Below are positions 31,431-42,971 of a stretch of DNA of 64,000 nt, piece by piece. Below the pieces are notes generated by a model that made no database searches, was not told the DNA's origin, and worked only from the letters and a program-made list of their open reading frames with translations. The translations under genes were made by a program, and so were the position numbers. Origin of the DNA: Nonomuraea cypriaca. Lineage in GTDB: Bacteria; Actinomycetota; Actinomycetes; Streptosporangiales; Streptosporangiaceae. Location of the stretch: the NCBI RefSeq assembly GCF_015645445.1, contig NZ_JADOGI010000009.1, positions 29,588 through 93,587 on the forward strand, read 5' to 3'. Each line of letters begins with the position of its first letter. The first letter of the stretch is position 1.

Positions 31431-32153
31431 ATGACCGTCGAGCTCGCCCCGCCGTACTCTCCGGAGAAGCACCACCGCCACCGGGACGTGACCGGTGGGT
31501 GGTTGCGGCCGGCGGTGTTCGGGGCGATGGATGGGCTGGTGTCCAACTTCGCGTTGATCGCCGGAGTCGTGGGGGCCGCCGGCGCCGGGCAGGGCGCGGT
31601 GCTGGCGGGGGTCGCGGGCCTGGTCGCCGGGGCGTGTTCCATGGCGGCCGGCGAGTACACGTCGGTCAAGTCCCAGACGGAGCTGATGCGGGCCGAGATC
31701 GCCGTGGAACGCCGGGAGCTGGCCCGCGACCCCGTTGGCGAGCAGGCGGAGCTGGCCGCGCTCTACCGGGCGCGCGGCCTCGACCCCGAGCTGGCGCGCC
31801 GGGTCGCCGAGAGGTTGTCCGCCGATCCCGAGCAGGCGCTGCGGGTGCACGTACGGGAGGAGCTGGGGGTGGATCCCGACGACCTGCCCTCGCCTTACGT
31901 GGCCGCCGGGTCGTCGTTCTGCGCGTTCGCCACCGGGGCGCTGGTGCCGCTGGCGCCGTTCCTGTTCGGGGCGGCCGGGCTGGTGGTGGCCCTGGTGCTG
32001 AGCGTGATGGCGTTGTTCGGGTTCGGTGCGGCGGTGGCCGTGATGACCGCGCGCCCGTGGTGGCTCGGCGGTCTGCGGCAGCTCGCGCTGGGCGTGGGCG
32101 CCGCGAGCGTCACGTTCGGCCTGGGCCACCTGCTCGGCGTCGCGGTCTCATAA
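31431..32153 (+). CDS. VIT1/CCC1-family iron/manganese transporter
   Basis: 240 residues from ATG 31431, with an ideal GGAGGAATTGC leader. The first half has WLRPAVFGAMDGLVSNFALI and GLVAGACSMAAGEYTSVKSQ, the CCC1 signature with acidic metal-binding positions. Then comes a cytoplasmic domain rich in Glu/Asp (LARDPVGEQAELAALYRARG, VREELGVDPDDLPSPYV), and three more membrane helices. It should export or sequester Fe2+/Mn2+. The pseudogene at 27.4-27.9 kb belongs to the same superfamily, so this may be the sole surviving copy here. Confidence 0.93.
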   Translation: MTVELAPPYSPEKHHRHRDVTGGWLRPAVFGAMDGLVSNFALIAGVVGAAGAGQGAVLAGVAGLVAGACSMAAGEYTSVKSQTELMRAEIAVERRELARDPVGEQAELAALYRARGLDPELARRVAERLSADPEQALRVHVREELGVDPDDLPSPYVAAGSSFCAFATGALVPLAPFLFGAAGLVVALVLSVMALFGFGAAVAVMTARPWWLGGLRQLALGVGAASVTFGLGHLLGVAVS

Positions 32154-32204
32154 CCCGCCCACGGCCGGCCCGGCCTCTTGGCGCCATGATCTGCGTCAGA
32201 GAGG

Positions 32205-32741
32205 TCACGGCGTCCACCTCACGAGCACCCGGCCCTCGGGGATCAACGTGGACCGCTCCCACGTCCAGCTCGCCACGGTGATCATCTCGGCGGGCCGGTC
32301 GAGGGGGACGGGCGTGTCGAACAGGGCGGAGTGCGGGGTGAGCCGGAGGCCGCCACGGGGGATGACGACGGTCTCCAGCGGCGTGCGCAGGGTGGGGCCG
32401 TCGGGCTCGTCGAGATCGCTGCGTACCCAGGTGTCCGTCCCTGCGAAGGAGGTGAACGCGAGCGCCCCACGGGGGGCCGAGCAGGAGTGGCGCAGCGCCC
32501 CGGCGGGCACCCAGCCGTGGTGGCCGGGCAGGTAGGTGACGCCGGAGACGTTGAGCTCGCCGTCGAGCACGACGAACTCCTCCCCCGCGAGGTGGTGGCC
32601 GCGCTCGGGCCGCGCCCAGCCGGGCGGGAAGCGGACGAGCGAGGCGGAGCCGTCCAGCCTGGCCCGCCGCACCGGGAGGGTGGAACCGGGCATCAGGAAG
32701 TCTCGGCCGGGCAGCTCCGCGTCGAGCAGGTCGATCAGCAC
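32205..32741 (-). CDS. Cupin-domain protein (ChrR-like)
   Basis: 178 residues from GTG 32741. LVRFPPGWARPERGHHLAGE, then EFVVLDGELNVSGVTYLPGH is a typical cupin motif 1, with the His and Glu ligands, and HGWVPAGALRHSCSA resembles motif 2. A second cupin-like half follows with less conserved metal ligands. It is likely a small metalloenzyme or sensor; substrate unknown. It lies 19 nt after the stop of the GerW-like gene on the same strand and may be co-transcribed. Other in-frame starts upstream would overlap GerW. Confidence 0.8.
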   Translation of the reverse strand: MLIDLLDAELPGRDFLMPGSTLPVRRARLDGSASLVRFPPGWARPERGHHLAGEEFVVLDGELNVSGVTYLPGHHGWVPAGALRHSCSAPRGALAFTSFAGTDTWVRSDLDEPDGPTLRTPLETVVIPRGGLRLTPHSALFDTPVPLDRPAEMITVASWTWERSTLIPEGRVLVRWTP

Positions 32742-32760
32742 GTCGGCGGCCTCATCGGGG

Positions 32761-33126
32761 CTAGCCCTTGCGACGCCGTCTCTTGACGATGGCGCGCAGG
32801 GTCAGCAGCAGCACGACGGCCACGAACTGGCCGCCCAGCACGATGCGGTTGACGTCGATGGCGGGCCGCCACTGGACGTCGCCGTCCTTGAGCACGTAGA
32901 CCCCCGCGGGCGTGGCGGTGAAGCCGAAGCCGCCTCCGCCGCCCTCGCCTTCCTCACCCCCCTTGTCAGGCTTGTCGCGCTTGCTCTGGCCCTGGCCCCC
33001 GCCGCCCCCCTGGGCGACTCTGGCGACGGGGATGATGATCGAGTCGCCCTGGTGGATCGGCTCGCCGAAGACGCGCCGCACGGTCGCGGCGTCCTTCGAC
33101 TGCTCCACCAACTCCATGATGTTCAT
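32761..33126 (-). CDS. GerW/YtfJ-family sporulation protein
   Basis: 121 residues from ATG 33126 (GTG 33129 is adjacent). The family signature is GEPIHQGDSIIIPVARVA, a glycine/charged linker (GGGGGQGQSKRDKPDKGGEE), then GGGFGFTATPAGVYVLKDGD, VQWRPAIDVNRIVLGG and a C-terminal hydrophobic segment QFVAVVLLLTLRAIVKRRRR. In Bacillus the homologue affects spore germination; in actinobacteria it is common in sporulating genera but its role is not well defined. It lies downstream of zwf on the same strand with a 33-nt gap. Confidence 0.88.
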   Translation of the reverse strand: MNIMELVEQSKDAATVRRVFGEPIHQGDSIIIPVARVAQGGGGGQGQSKRDKPDKGGEEGEGGGGGFGFTATPAGVYVLKDGDVQWRPAIDVNRIVLGGQFVAVVLLLTLRAIVKRRRRKG

Positions 33127-33159
33127 CACCCCATCGTCACCCCGCGGAGCCCCATCGTC

Positions 33160-34527
33160 CTAGTCGAACGTGGTGGAGATCTCGTGCCAGCCGCCCGGCG
33201 CGATCTCCGCCGCGCGCTCCGGCCCCCACGACCCCTTCGTGTACGGCAGCGGCCGCTCCGGCAGGTCGAGCACCGGCTGCACGATCCGCCACGACTCCTC
33301 CACCAGGTCGAACCTGGCGAACCTGCGCGGGTCGCCGCTGACGGCGTCGGACAGGATGCGCTCGTAGGCGGCTTCCATGGGCCCGAGCACCTTGGTGAAG
33401 TCGACGCTCACCGGAACCGGCCTGGTGTGCTGCTTGCCCGGCTCCTTGGCCAGCAGGTCGAACGTCACACCGGCGTCGGGCTGCAGCCTGAACCTGATGA
33501 GGTTGGGGCTCTCGGGGACGTCGCCGTCGCCGAACATCGTCACCGGAGGCCGGTGCAGCTCGGCGACGATCTCCAGGTCGGTGGCGGGAAGGGCCTTGCC
33601 GGAGCGGATGCACCAGGGCACCCCGGCCCAGCGCCAGTTGTCGATGTAGGCGCGCAGGGCGACGTAGGTCTCGGTCGTGGAGTCGGGGCGCACGCCATCG
33701 GTGCCGAGGTAGCCGGAGTATTGGCCGCGTACGACGTCGGCGGGCGCGATGGGCTTGACCGCGCGCAGCACGCGCCACTTCTCGTCGAGCTGGGCCCGGG
33801 CGTCGGTGGACGGCGGCGGGTCCATGGCGAGGATGGCCAGGAGCTGCAGCAGGTGGTTCTGGACCACGTCACGGATGGTGCCGGTGGCGTCGTAGAAGGC
33901 GCCCCGGTCGCGTATGTCGAAGTCCTCGGCCATGGTGATCTGGATGCTGCGGATGTGGGCGCGGTTCCAGATCGGTTCGAGCAGCGCGTTGGCGAACCGG
34001 AAGACCATGAGATCCTCCACCGGCTCCTTGCCCAGGAAGTGGTCGACCCGGCGCAGGTGGTCTTCGTCGAAATGCTTGAGCAGCTCGTCGTTGAGCCTGC
34101 GGGCCGATTCGAGGTCGTGCCCGAACGGCTTCTCCACCACTAGCCGGGCGTCGCGGTTGAGGCCCTCTCCCGCCAGCCCCTCGGCGACGGTGGCGAACAG
34201 CGACGGCGGCACCGCGAGGTAGTGGACGAGGAAGCCCAGCCCCTCGGTCTCGTCGCGCAGCCTGGCGAACGTCCCGGGGTCGCGGTAGTCGCCGGAGACC
34301 AGCCGCAGGTTGCCCGCCAGCCTCTCGAACGCCGCGTCGCGGACGCCGCCGCAGCCCTCGCGGACGCGCTCAAGCAGCGCGTCGAGACCCATATCGGTCT
34401 TGGCCACCCCGATGATCGGCAGGTCGAGCCGACCGTTGGCGATCAGGCGATAGAGCGCGGGCAGGACCAGCTTGTCCGCGAGGTCGCCCGTGCTGCCGAA
34501 CAGGACCAGCGCGCCGGCCCGCGCCAT
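33160..34527 (-). CDS. zwf: Glucose-6-phosphate 1-dehydrogenase
   Basis: 455 residues. It oxidises glucose-6-phosphate to 6-phosphogluconolactone with NADP+/NAD+, the entry to the pentose phosphate pathway. GSTGDLADK (11-19) is the nucleotide-binding loop, EKPFG (132-136) and RVDHFLGKE (160-168) the substrate and catalytic region with the active-site His. Length and motifs are normal, apart from V and F where many homologues have I and Y in R-I-D-H-Y-L-G-K. It begins one base after the pgi stop, a two-gene operon acting on the same metabolite. Confidence 0.97.
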   Translation of the reverse strand: MARAGALVLFGSTGDLADKLVLPALYRLIANGRLDLPIIGVAKTDMGLDALLERVREGCGGVRDAAFERLAGNLRLVSGDYRDPGTFARLRDETEGLGFLVHYLAVPPSLFATVAEGLAGEGLNRDARLVVEKPFGHDLESARRLNDELLKHFDEDHLRRVDHFLGKEPVEDLMVFRFANALLEPIWNRAHIRSIQITMAEDFDIRDRGAFYDATGTIRDVVQNHLLQLLAILAMDPPPSTDARAQLDEKWRVLRAVKPIAPADVVRGQYSGYLGTDGVRPDSTTETYVALRAYIDNWRWAGVPWCIRSGKALPATDLEIVAELHRPPVTMFGDGDVPESPNLIRFRLQPDAGVTFDLLAKEPGKQHTRPVPVSVDFTKVLGPMEAAYERILSDAVSGDPRRFARFDLVEESWRIVQPVLDLPERPLPYTKGSWGPERAAEIAPGGWHEISTTFD

Positions 34528-34528
34528 C

Positions 34529-36160
<1,632 letters not shown>

Positions 36161-36287
36161 GCTTTCTGCCTCCTTGATCGCCGAACAGATCACCATCGTC
36201 CCGTAACCGCATACCCGCCGCGGTTCATTCCGCGCATGGCGGAGCGGAGATCTTCGGCAACTTGGTGCGATTCGGGCCGGCAGCGCC

Positions 36288-38003
36288 TCAGTGGGATTCG
36301 CGACCGACGTGATCGCCGCTGGAACCGGTGAGGAAGTCGAGGTCGGCGCCGCGGTCGGCCTGGGTGACGTGCTCCACGTAGAGGCGTTCCCACCCGCGTA
36401 CGGGCCTGGCGTGCCCGTTCATGACCGGCTCCCTGGCGGCCAGCTCGGCGTCGGGGACGTCCACGTCGAGCCGTCTGGCGGCCACGTCCAGGACGATCGG
36501 GTCGCCGGTGCGCACCTTCGACAGCGGCCCGCCGGCCGCCGCCTCGGGCGCGGTGTGCAGCACGACCGTGCCGTACGCGGTGCCGCTCATGCGGGCGTCG
36601 CTGATGCGCACCATGTCGCGTACGCCCTTGGCCAGCAACTTGGCCGGCAGCGGCAGGTTGCCGACCTCCGGCATGCCGGGGTACCCCTTGGGCCCGCAGC
36701 CGCGCAGCACCAGCACCGATGTCTCGTCCACGTCCAGGTCCGGGGAGTCGAGCCGGGCGTACACGTCCTCCACGCTGTCGAAGACGACGGCCCTGCCGCG
36801 GTGGCGCAGCAGCTCGGGCGAGGCGGCGGCGGGTTTGATCACGGCGCCGCCCGGCGCGAGGTTGCCGCGCAGGACGGCGATGCCCGCGTCCGGCAGCAGC
36901 GGATCGGAGCGCCGCCTGATGACGCTCTCGTCCCATATCTCCGCCCCGGCGAGGTCCTCCACGAGGGGCCGTCCCGTGACGGTGATCGCGGCGGGGTCGA
37001 GCAGGTCCTCGACCTCCTTGAGCACGGCCGCGAGGCCGCCCGCCCTGAACAAATCGTCCATCAGGTGCCGCCCGGCCGGCTGGAGGTCGACGAGCAGCGG
37101 CACGCCGGCGCCGGTGCGGTCGAAGTCGTCCAGGCTCAGCTCGACGCCCAGCCGGCCGGCGATGGCCAGCAGGTGGACGACGGCGTTGGTGGAGCCGCCG
37201 ACGGCGGCCAGGGTCACGATGGCATTGAGGAACGCGCCCCTGGTCATGACCTGGCTCGGGCGGCGGCCCTCCATGACGAGACCGACGGCGAGGCGGCCGG
37301 TCTCGTGCGAGCGCTCGAGCAGGCGGCTGTCCGCCGCGGGCGTGCCGGCGGTGCCGGGCAGCGTCATCCCGAGCGCCTCGGCCATGCAGGCCATGGTGGA
37401 GGCGGTGCCCATGGTGTTGCAGTGGCCGCGGCTGCGGATCATGGACGACTCGGACCGCAGGAACGCCTCGCGGGAGAGCGTTCCCGCGCGGACCTCCTCG
37501 CTGAGCCGCCACACGTCGGTGCCGCAGCCGAGCGGCGCGCCGCGGAAGTGTCCCGTCAGCATGGGGCCGCCGGGCACCACGACGGCGGGCAGGTCCACGG
37601 AGGAGGCGGCCATCAGCAGGGACGGGATGGTCTTGTCGCACCCGCCGAGCAGCACCACGCCGTCGATGGGGTTGGCGCGCAACATCTCCTCGGTGGCCAT
37701 GGCGGCCAGGTTGCGCCAGAGCATCGCGGTCGGGCGGACGTTGGTCTCGCCGAGCGAGACGACGGGCAGGTTGAGCGGTACGCCGCCGGCCTCCCACACG
37801 CCGTCCATGACGCTCTTCGCCACCTCGTTCAGGTGGGAGTTGCAGGGGGTGAGGTCGGAGGCGGTGTTGGCGATCGCGATGTGCGGCTTACCGCCTTCGA
37901 ACGCCTCACGCGGCAGCCCGCGCCGCATCCACGCCCGATGGATGTAGGAGTTTCGGTCGTTTCCCGAATACCAGCGCGAACTCCTCAATTCCATGTGCGG
38001 CAC
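36288..38003 (-). CDS. IlvD/Edd-family dehydratase, probably sugar-acid (arabinonate-type)
   Basis: 571 residues from ATG 38003. Iron-sulfur ligands are seen in [31 protein letters not shown] and [34 protein letters not shown] and [19 protein letters not shown] are family motifs. The opening [20 protein letters not shown] is typical of L-arabinonate/sugar-acid dehydratases rather than of branched-chain IlvD. It would remove water from an aldonic acid to give a 2-keto-3-deoxy acid. It is divergent from the phosphoketolase gene with only 52 nt between starts, which suggests shared control in pentose or sugar-acid use. The exact substrate is not readable. Confidence 0.88.
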   Translation of the reverse strand: MPHMELRSSRWYSGNDRNSYIHRAWMRRGLPREAFEGGKPHIAIANTASDLTPCNSHLNEVAKSVMDGVWEAGGVPLNLPVVSLGETNVRPTAMLWRNLAAMATEEMLRANPIDGVVLLGGCDKTIPSLLMAASSVDLPAVVVPGGPMLTGHFRGAPLGCGTDVWRLSEEVRAGTLSREAFLRSESSMIRSRGHCNTMGTASTMACMAEALGMTLPGTAGTPAADSRLLERSHETGRLAVGLVMEGRRPSQVMTRGAFLNAIVTLAAVGGSTNAVVHLLAIAGRLGVELSLDDFDRTGAGVPLLVDLQPAGRHLMDDLFRAGGLAAVLKEVEDLLDPAAITVTGRPLVEDLAGAEIWDESVIRRRSDPLLPDAGIAVLRGNLAPGGAVIKPAAASPELLRHRGRAVVFDSVEDVYARLDSPDLDVDETSVLVLRGCGPKGYPGMPEVGNLPLPAKLLAKGVRDMVRISDARMSGTAYGTVVLHTAPEAAAGGPLSKVRTGDPIVLDVAARRLDVDVPDAELAAREPVMNGHARPVRGWERLYVEHVTQADRGADLDFLTGSSGDHVGRESH

Positions 38004-38055
38004 CTTATCCGGCGCTGGGGGGATTCAGCACGTTCTGTGGAGGAAGCAGCTGAAT

Positions 38056-40359
38056 ATGGACCACATCGACGCGTACTGGCGGGCGGCCAACTATCTGTCC
38101 GTCGGGCAGATCTATCTGCTGGACAATCCGCTGCTGACCGAGCCGCTGCGTCCCGAGCACATCAAGCCGCGGCTGCTCGGCCACTGGGGCACGACGCCCG
38201 GCCTGAACTTCTGCTTCGCCCACCTCAACCGGGTGATCAGGGAACGCGACCAGGACATGATCTACATCGCCGGCCCAGGGCACGGCGGGCCCGGGGCGGT
38301 GGCGCACGCGTGGCTGGAGGGCTCGTACTCGGAGCGCTATCCGGACATCTCGCAGGACGCGGAGGGGATGCGGCGGCTGTTCCGCCAGTTCTCCTTCCCC
38401 GGCGGCGTGCCGAGCCACGTCGCGCCGGAGACGCCCGGCTCGATCCACGAGGGCGGCGAACTCGGGTACTCGCTCGCGCACGCGTACGGGGCCGCGTTCG
38501 ACAACCCGGACCTGGTCGTGGCGTGCGTCATCGGCGACGGCGAGGCCGAGACCGGCCCGCTCGCCACGAGCTGGCACTCCAACAAGCTCACGGACCGCCG
38601 CCGCGACGGCGTCGTCCTGCCCATCCTGCACCTGAACGGCTACAAGATCGCCGGCCCGACCCTGCTCGCCCGCATTCCCGAGGACGAGCTGATCAAGCTC
38701 ATGGAGGGGTACGGCCACCGCCCCCACCTCGTGGGCCCCGACCACGAGGAGATGGCGGCCGCCCTGGACACCGCGTTCGAGGAGATGGCGGCCTACAAGG
38801 ACGGCGACGCCGACCGGCTGCCGATGATCATCCTGCGGACGCCGAAGGGCTGGACCGGGCCGCGCGAGGTGGATGGGCTACCGGTCGAGGGCACCTGGCG
38901 GGCCCACCAGGTGCCGCTGGCCAAGGTCCGCGACAACGCCGGCCACCTGGCGATGCTGGAGGAGTGGATGCGCTCGTACCGGCCGGAGGAGCTGTTCGAC
39001 GGCCAGGGCCGGCCGGTCCAGGCGATCCTGGACACGGTGCCGCGGGGCGGGCGGCGGATGAGCGCCAACCCGCACACCAACGGCGGCGAGTTGCTGGAGC
39101 CGCTGCGACTGCCCGACTTCCGCATGCTTGCCGTCGAGGTCAAGTCGCCGGCCACCCAGTCGAGCGAGCCCACGCGGGTGCTCGGCGGGTTCCTGCGCGA
39201 CGTGATCAGGTACAACCCGCACACGTTCCGCCTGATGGGACCGGACGAGACCGAGTCGAACCGGTTGTCGGCGGTGTTCGAGGCCACCGACAGGGCCTGG
39301 GACGCCGAGACGCTGCCTACGGACGAGCACCTGGCCGCCGGCGGGCGGGTGATGGAGGTGCTGAGCGAGCACCTGTGCCAGGGCTGGCTGGAGGGCTACC
39401 TGCTGACCGGCCGGCACGGGCTGTTCAACTGCTACGAGGCGTTCATCCACATCATCGACGCCATGTTCAACCAGCACGCCAAGTGGCTGGAGTCGTCCAA
39501 GAAGATCCCGTGGCGGCGCCCGGTCGCCTCACTCAACTACCTGCTCTCGTCGCACGTGTGGCGGCAGGATCACAACGGGTTCAGCCACCAGGATCCGGGC
39601 TTCCTCGGCGTGGTGGTGAACAAGAAGGCGTCGGTGGTGCGCGTCTACCTGCCGCCGGACGCCAACACCCTGCTCTCGGTCGGCGACCACTGCCTGCGCT
39701 CCCGCGACTACGTCAACGTCATCGTGGCGGGCAAGCAGCCGATCCTGGACCTGTTCACGATGGACGAGGCCATCGCGCACAACACGCGTGGCCTGGGCAT
39801 CCTGCCCTGGGCCTCCACCGACCAGGGGGCCGACCCGGACGTCGTGCTGGGGTGCGCGGGCGACGTGCCCACCCTGGAGACCCTGGCCGCTGCAGCGCTG
39901 CTCCGCGAGCACCTGCCCGACCTGCGGGTACGGGTCGTGAACGTGGTGGACCTCATGCGGCTCCAGCCGCCGTCGGAGCACCCGCACGGCATGTCCGACG
40001 CCGAGTTCGACACCCTGTTCACCACCGGCAAACCGATCATCTTCAACTTCCACGGCTACCCGTCGCTCATCCACCAGCTCACCTACCGCCGGCACGGCCA
40101 TGCCCACCTGCACGTACGCGGCTACAAGGAGGAGGGCACCACGACGACGCCGTTCGACATGGCCATGCTGAACGACATCGACCGCTTCCACCTGGTCATG
40201 GACGTCATCGACCGCGTGCCAGAACTGGGCTCGACCCAGGCGCACCTGCGCCAGTTCATGAGCGACGCCCGGCTGTACGCCCGCGCGTACACCAGGGACC
40301 ACGGCGAGGACCCCCCGGAGATCAGGTCGTGGACATGGCCCGCCACATCCTCGTCCTGA
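38056..40359 (+). CDS. xfp: Xylulose-5-phosphate/fructose-6-phosphate phosphoketolase
   Basis: 767 residues from ATG 38056 (GGAGGAAG upstream). This thiamine-diphosphate enzyme splits xylulose-5-P or fructose-6-P with phosphate into acetyl phosphate and a shorter sugar phosphate. Diagnostic segments: [100 protein letters not shown] (thiamine diphosphate motif) and [20 protein letters not shown]. The length is close to the family's roughly 790. Its 3' end overlaps the acetate kinase start, so its product is passed on for ATP formation. Confidence 0.97.
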   Translation: MDHIDAYWRAANYLSVGQIYLLDNPLLTEPLRPEHIKPRLLGHWGTTPGLNFCFAHLNRVIRERDQDMIYIAGPGHGGPGAVAHAWLEGSYSERYPDISQDAEGMRRLFRQFSFPGGVPSHVAPETPGSIHEGGELGYSLAHAYGAAFDNPDLVVACVIGDGEAETGPLATSWHSNKLTDRRRDGVVLPILHLNGYKIAGPTLLARIPEDELIKLMEGYGHRPHLVGPDHEEMAAALDTAFEEMAAYKDGDADRLPMIILRTPKGWTGPREVDGLPVEGTWRAHQVPLAKVRDNAGHLAMLEEWMRSYRPEELFDGQGRPVQAILDTVPRGGRRMSANPHTNGGELLEPLRLPDFRMLAVEVKSPATQSSEPTRVLGGFLRDVIRYNPHTFRLMGPDETESNRLSAVFEATDRAWDAETLPTDEHLAAGGRVMEVLSEHLCQGWLEGYLLTGRHGLFNCYEAFIHIIDAMFNQHAKWLESSKKIPWRRPVASLNYLLSSHVWRQDHNGFSHQDPGFLGVVVNKKASVVRVYLPPDANTLLSVGDHCLRSRDYVNVIVAGKQPILDLFTMDEAIAHNTRGLGILPWASTDQGADPDVVLGCAGDVPTLETLAAAALLREHLPDLRVRVVNVVDLMRLQPPSEHPHGMSDAEFDTLFTTGKPIIFNFHGYPSLIHQLTYRRHGHAHLHVRGYKEEGTTTTPFDMAMLNDIDRFHLVMDVIDRVPELGSTQAHLRQFMSDARLYARAYTRDHGEDPPEIRSWTWPATSSS

Positions 40360-41519
40360 ACACCGGCTCCTCGTCGATCAAGTACGAGCTCGTCGACATG
40401 ACCACGCGTACGCGGCCCGCCAGGGGGCTGGTCGAGCGCATCGGCGAGGAGGGCGGGCGGCTGACGCACCACGCCGGGGGCGGGAGGCCGTACGAGCGGC
40501 GGGCCCGCTTCCCCGGGCACCGCGAGGGGCTGGCGGCGGTCATGGAGGCGTTCGAGGCGGCCGGGCCCGAGCTGAACCCGGTCGCGGTCGGGCACCGGGT
40601 CGTGCACGGGGGGAACAGGTTCACCGAGGCCGTGCTCATCGACGACGGCGTGCTGCGCGCGATCGAGGAGCTGGCGCCGCTCGCGCCCCTGCACAACCCG
40701 ATCAACGTGGCCGGCATCGAGGTCGCGCGCGGGGCCTTTCCCGGGGTGCCGCAGGTGGCCGTGTTCGACACCGCGTTCCAGTTGACGCTGCCGCCGGAGG
40801 CGTACACGTACGCGGTGCCCCGGGACTGGCGCGAGCGGCTCGGCGTACGGCGCTTCGGCTTCCACGGCACCTCCTGCGCGTACGTCTCCCGCCGCGCCGC
40901 CGCCTTCCTCGGCCGGGACCTCGCCACCCTGAACCTGATCGTGCTGCACCTGGGCAACGGCGCCAGCGCCACCGCCGTCTCCGGCGGCCGCAGCGTCGAC
41001 ACCTCGATGGGCATGACGCCCCTGGAGGGCCTGGTCATGGGCACTCGCTCGGGCGACGTCGACCCCGCGCTGGCCGGCTACCTGGCCCGCGTGGACGGGA
41101 TGGACGCCCAGCGGGTGGAGGCCGGGCTGGACCGCCACGGCGGCCTGCTCGCGCTGGCCGGGACGGGCGACATGCGGAAGCTGCGCGCCCGTGACGACGA
41201 CGAGGCCAGGCTCGCCCTGGAGATCTACACGCGGCGCGTCCGCAAGTACGTCGGCGCCTACTACGCGCTGCTCGGCCAGGTGGACGCGATCGTGTTCACC
41301 GGCGGCGTGGGCGAGAACGACGCCGCCACCCGGGCCGAGTCCCTGGCCGGCCTCGACCGGCTCGGCATCGTCGTGGATCCGCCGCGCAACGAGGCGGCGG
41401 GGGCCGGCGAGCGGGCCGTCTCCCCGGCGGGCGGCGAGGTGGCCGTGCTGGTCATCCCCACCGACGAGGAATGGGAGATCGCCCGTCAAGCCCTCGCGCT
41501 GATCGAGCCCGGCCCATGA
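40335..41519 (+). CDS. ackA: Acetate kinase
   Basis: 394 residues from ATG 40335; the in-frame GTG 40329, 8 nt after GGAG, is an alternative. It converts acetyl phosphate and ADP to acetate and ATP. Motifs: [108 protein letters not shown] and [13 protein letters not shown], all as in the family. It overlaps the end of xfp by 25 nt, giving translational coupling; no phosphotransacetylase gene is nearby, consistent with acetyl phosphate coming from the phosphoketolase. Confidence 0.97.
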   Translation: MARHILVLNTGSSSIKYELVDMTTRTRPARGLVERIGEEGGRLTHHAGGGRPYERRARFPGHREGLAAVMEAFEAAGPELNPVAVGHRVVHGGNRFTEAVLIDDGVLRAIEELAPLAPLHNPINVAGIEVARGAFPGVPQVAVFDTAFQLTLPPEAYTYAVPRDWRERLGVRRFGFHGTSCAYVSRRAAAFLGRDLATLNLIVLHLGNGASATAVSGGRSVDTSMGMTPLEGLVMGTRSGDVDPALAGYLARVDGMDAQRVEAGLDRHGGLLALAGTGDMRKLRARDDDEARLALEIYTRRVRKYVGAYYALLGQVDAIVFTGGVGENDAATRAESLAGLDRLGIVVDPPRNEAAGAGERAVSPAGGEVAVLVIPTDEEWEIARQALALIEPGP

Positions 41520-41534
41520 CGGCCCGCGTCGCCG

Positions 41535-41650
41535 TTCAAGACCAGCTTGTTCAAGACCAGCTTGTTCGGGGACGGCTTGTTCGGGGACGGCTACTCGGGG
41601 ACGGTTATTCGGGGACGGTTATTCGGGGACGGTTATTCGAGGACGGCGCG
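41535..41650. repeat. Eight-unit 14/15-bp tandem repeat
   Basis: There are two units of TTCAAGACCAGCTTG, two of TTCGGGGACGGCT(TG/AC), three of TCGGGGACGGTTAT, then a diverged TCGAGGACGGCGCG. The change of unit sequence along the array and the 15-to-14-bp step indicate slippage growth with divergence. The right part is inside the 3' end of the minus-strand ATPase gene, so array length determines its last codons. It is too short and spacer-free to be a CRISPR. Confidence 0.85.
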
Positions 41651-42044
41651 GGTCTGTGCCGGGGGCGGTCAGCTCGCACCACACCACCTTCCCGCCGTCC
41701 CACTGCGAGATCCCCCAGCCGGTGGACAGCAGCCGCACCACGTGCAACCCCCAGCCGTTGACCGGGCCGGGCTCGCGCGGCTCCGGGAGGTCCGTCCCGG
41801 CGTCGCTCACCTCGATCCGCACCCGATCAGCGTCGCCCCTCATCCGCAGCACGGGCGGGCCGTCCCCGTGCACGAGCGCGTTCGTCACCAGCTCCGACAC
41901 CACCAGCAGGACGTCCTCGTGGTACCCCAGGTAGCCGAGCTCGGCCAGCGTGCGGCGGGCGATCTGGCGAGCTGCCGTGATGCTGCCCATCTCCTCCGGC
42001 AGATGGGTGTCCACGTCGTACGGCCTCGCCTCCTCACTCTCCAC
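41619..42044 (-). CDS. Anti-sigma-factor-type ATP-binding protein (HATPase_c)
   Basis: 141 residues from GTG 42044. It is a GHKL ATPase of the RsbW/SpoIIAB type common in actinobacteria: ITAARQIARRTLAELGY, N-box VVSELVTNALVHGDGPPVL, G1 box IEVSDAGTDLPEPREPGP, G2 box NGWGLHVVRLLSTGWG. WDGGKVVWCEL closes the fold. Such proteins phosphorylate anti-anti-sigma factors or sequester sigma factors; no partner gene is adjacent. Its last 10-11 codons (PRRPRITVPE) come from the tandem repeat. It is followed upstream on the same strand by a LuxR response regulator gene. Confidence 0.9.
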   Translation of the reverse strand: MESEEARPYDVDTHLPEEMGSITAARQIARRTLAELGYLGYHEDVLLVVSELVTNALVHGDGPPVLRMRGDADRVRIEVSDAGTDLPEPREPGPVNGWGLHVVRLLSTGWGISQWDGGKVVWCELTAPGTDPRRPRITVPE

Positions 42045-42139
42045 ACCTCTACCTTTATGGAGAACGGCGGCTGATAACGAGACGCAGGAGCGCCAGACCC
42101 GCCTGATGCGGACATGGGACGCGATCTGGTGCGTTTGCG

Positions 42140-42784
42140 CTAGTCGAGCAGCCCGTCCCGGCGGGCGAGCGCCACCGCTTCCAGTTTGGACCGGGCGCCC
42201 AGCTTCTCCAGCACATGCTGTACGTGGTTGCGCGCCGTGTTCCTGGCCACACCCAGGCGCTCGCTGATCTCGTCCGTACTGGCGCCCTCGGCCAGCAGCA
42301 GCAGCGTCTCACGCTCCCGCGCCGTCAGCGCCGCCCCGAGCTGCCCCGCCCGGCCGGTCAGCCGGTCCAGCACGCCCGGCAGCAACGCCGGCGCGAACAC
42401 CACCCCGCCGGCCGCCACCTCCCGCACCGCGGACTCCAACTCGCCCAGCCGCGACGACTTCACCACCAGCCCGGCCCCGCCGGCCTCCACCACCCTGGCG
42501 GCCACGGAAGCAGTCGCCTCGCCGGTCAGGACCAGCACGCGCGCCTTGGGGGCGGCGGCGGCGAGCCTGCCGATGGCCGAGATGCCGTCGCCGTCGGGAA
42601 GGCGGCGGTCGAGGACCACGACGTCGGGCTGGCACCTGCCGGCGTCGGCCACGGCCGCGGCGATCGTGCCCGCCTGGGCCACCACCTCGATGCCGGGGGC
42701 ACGGTCCAGCGCCATGCCGATGGCCTCGGCGACCATGGCGTGATGCTCCACGAGCACCAGCCGGATCCAGGGGGGAGACGACAT
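42140..42784 (-). CDS. NarL/LuxR-type response regulator
   Basis: 214 residues from ATG 42784. Receiver domain: LVLVEHHAMVAEAIGMALDR, phosphoacceptor in VVVLDRRLPDGDG, VLVLTGEA and VVKSSRLGEL with the conserved Lys. The usual Asp-Asp pair in the acidic pocket is Glu-His here (VEHH), which may alter Mg binding and phosphorylation. The DNA-binding domain is LTARERETLLLLAEGASTDE with ISERLGVARNTARNHVQHVL. No histidine kinase is adjacent, so it is an orphan regulator. Confidence 0.92.
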   Translation of the reverse strand: MSSPPWIRLVLVEHHAMVAEAIGMALDRAPGIEVVAQAGTIAAAVADAGRCQPDVVVLDRRLPDGDGISAIGRLAAAAPKARVLVLTGEATASVAARVVEAGGAGLVVKSSRLGELESAVREVAAGGVVFAPALLPGVLDRLTGRAGQLGAALTARERETLLLLAEGASTDEISERLGVARNTARNHVQHVLEKLGARSKLEAVALARRDGLLD

Positions 42785-42971
42785 GGGGCGGAGTTCCTCG
42801 GCGTCGCTTTCCAGATGGCTCCCTCGTCTGGGAGGGCCGTACCAGCCTGACACGACCGCCCCGGCCCCGCCACCGCACCCTGACCCGCGTGGGCGGGAGA
42901 GCGGAGGGGGCGCAGGGTATGTCGTCGTTGGTAGGGTCATCCGGAACCGTGGATCTGAACAGGTGGGACAG

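Noticed and set aside
36291..41519. 1,742-codon continuous plus-strand frame across three genes
   Set aside because: Only its last 394 codons are real (acetate kinase); the rest is antisense to the dehydratase or out of frame with the phosphoketolase.
41535..41650. Possible CRISPR array
   Set aside because: Units are contiguous with no spacers, 14-15 bp only, and change sequence along the array; a slippage repeat.
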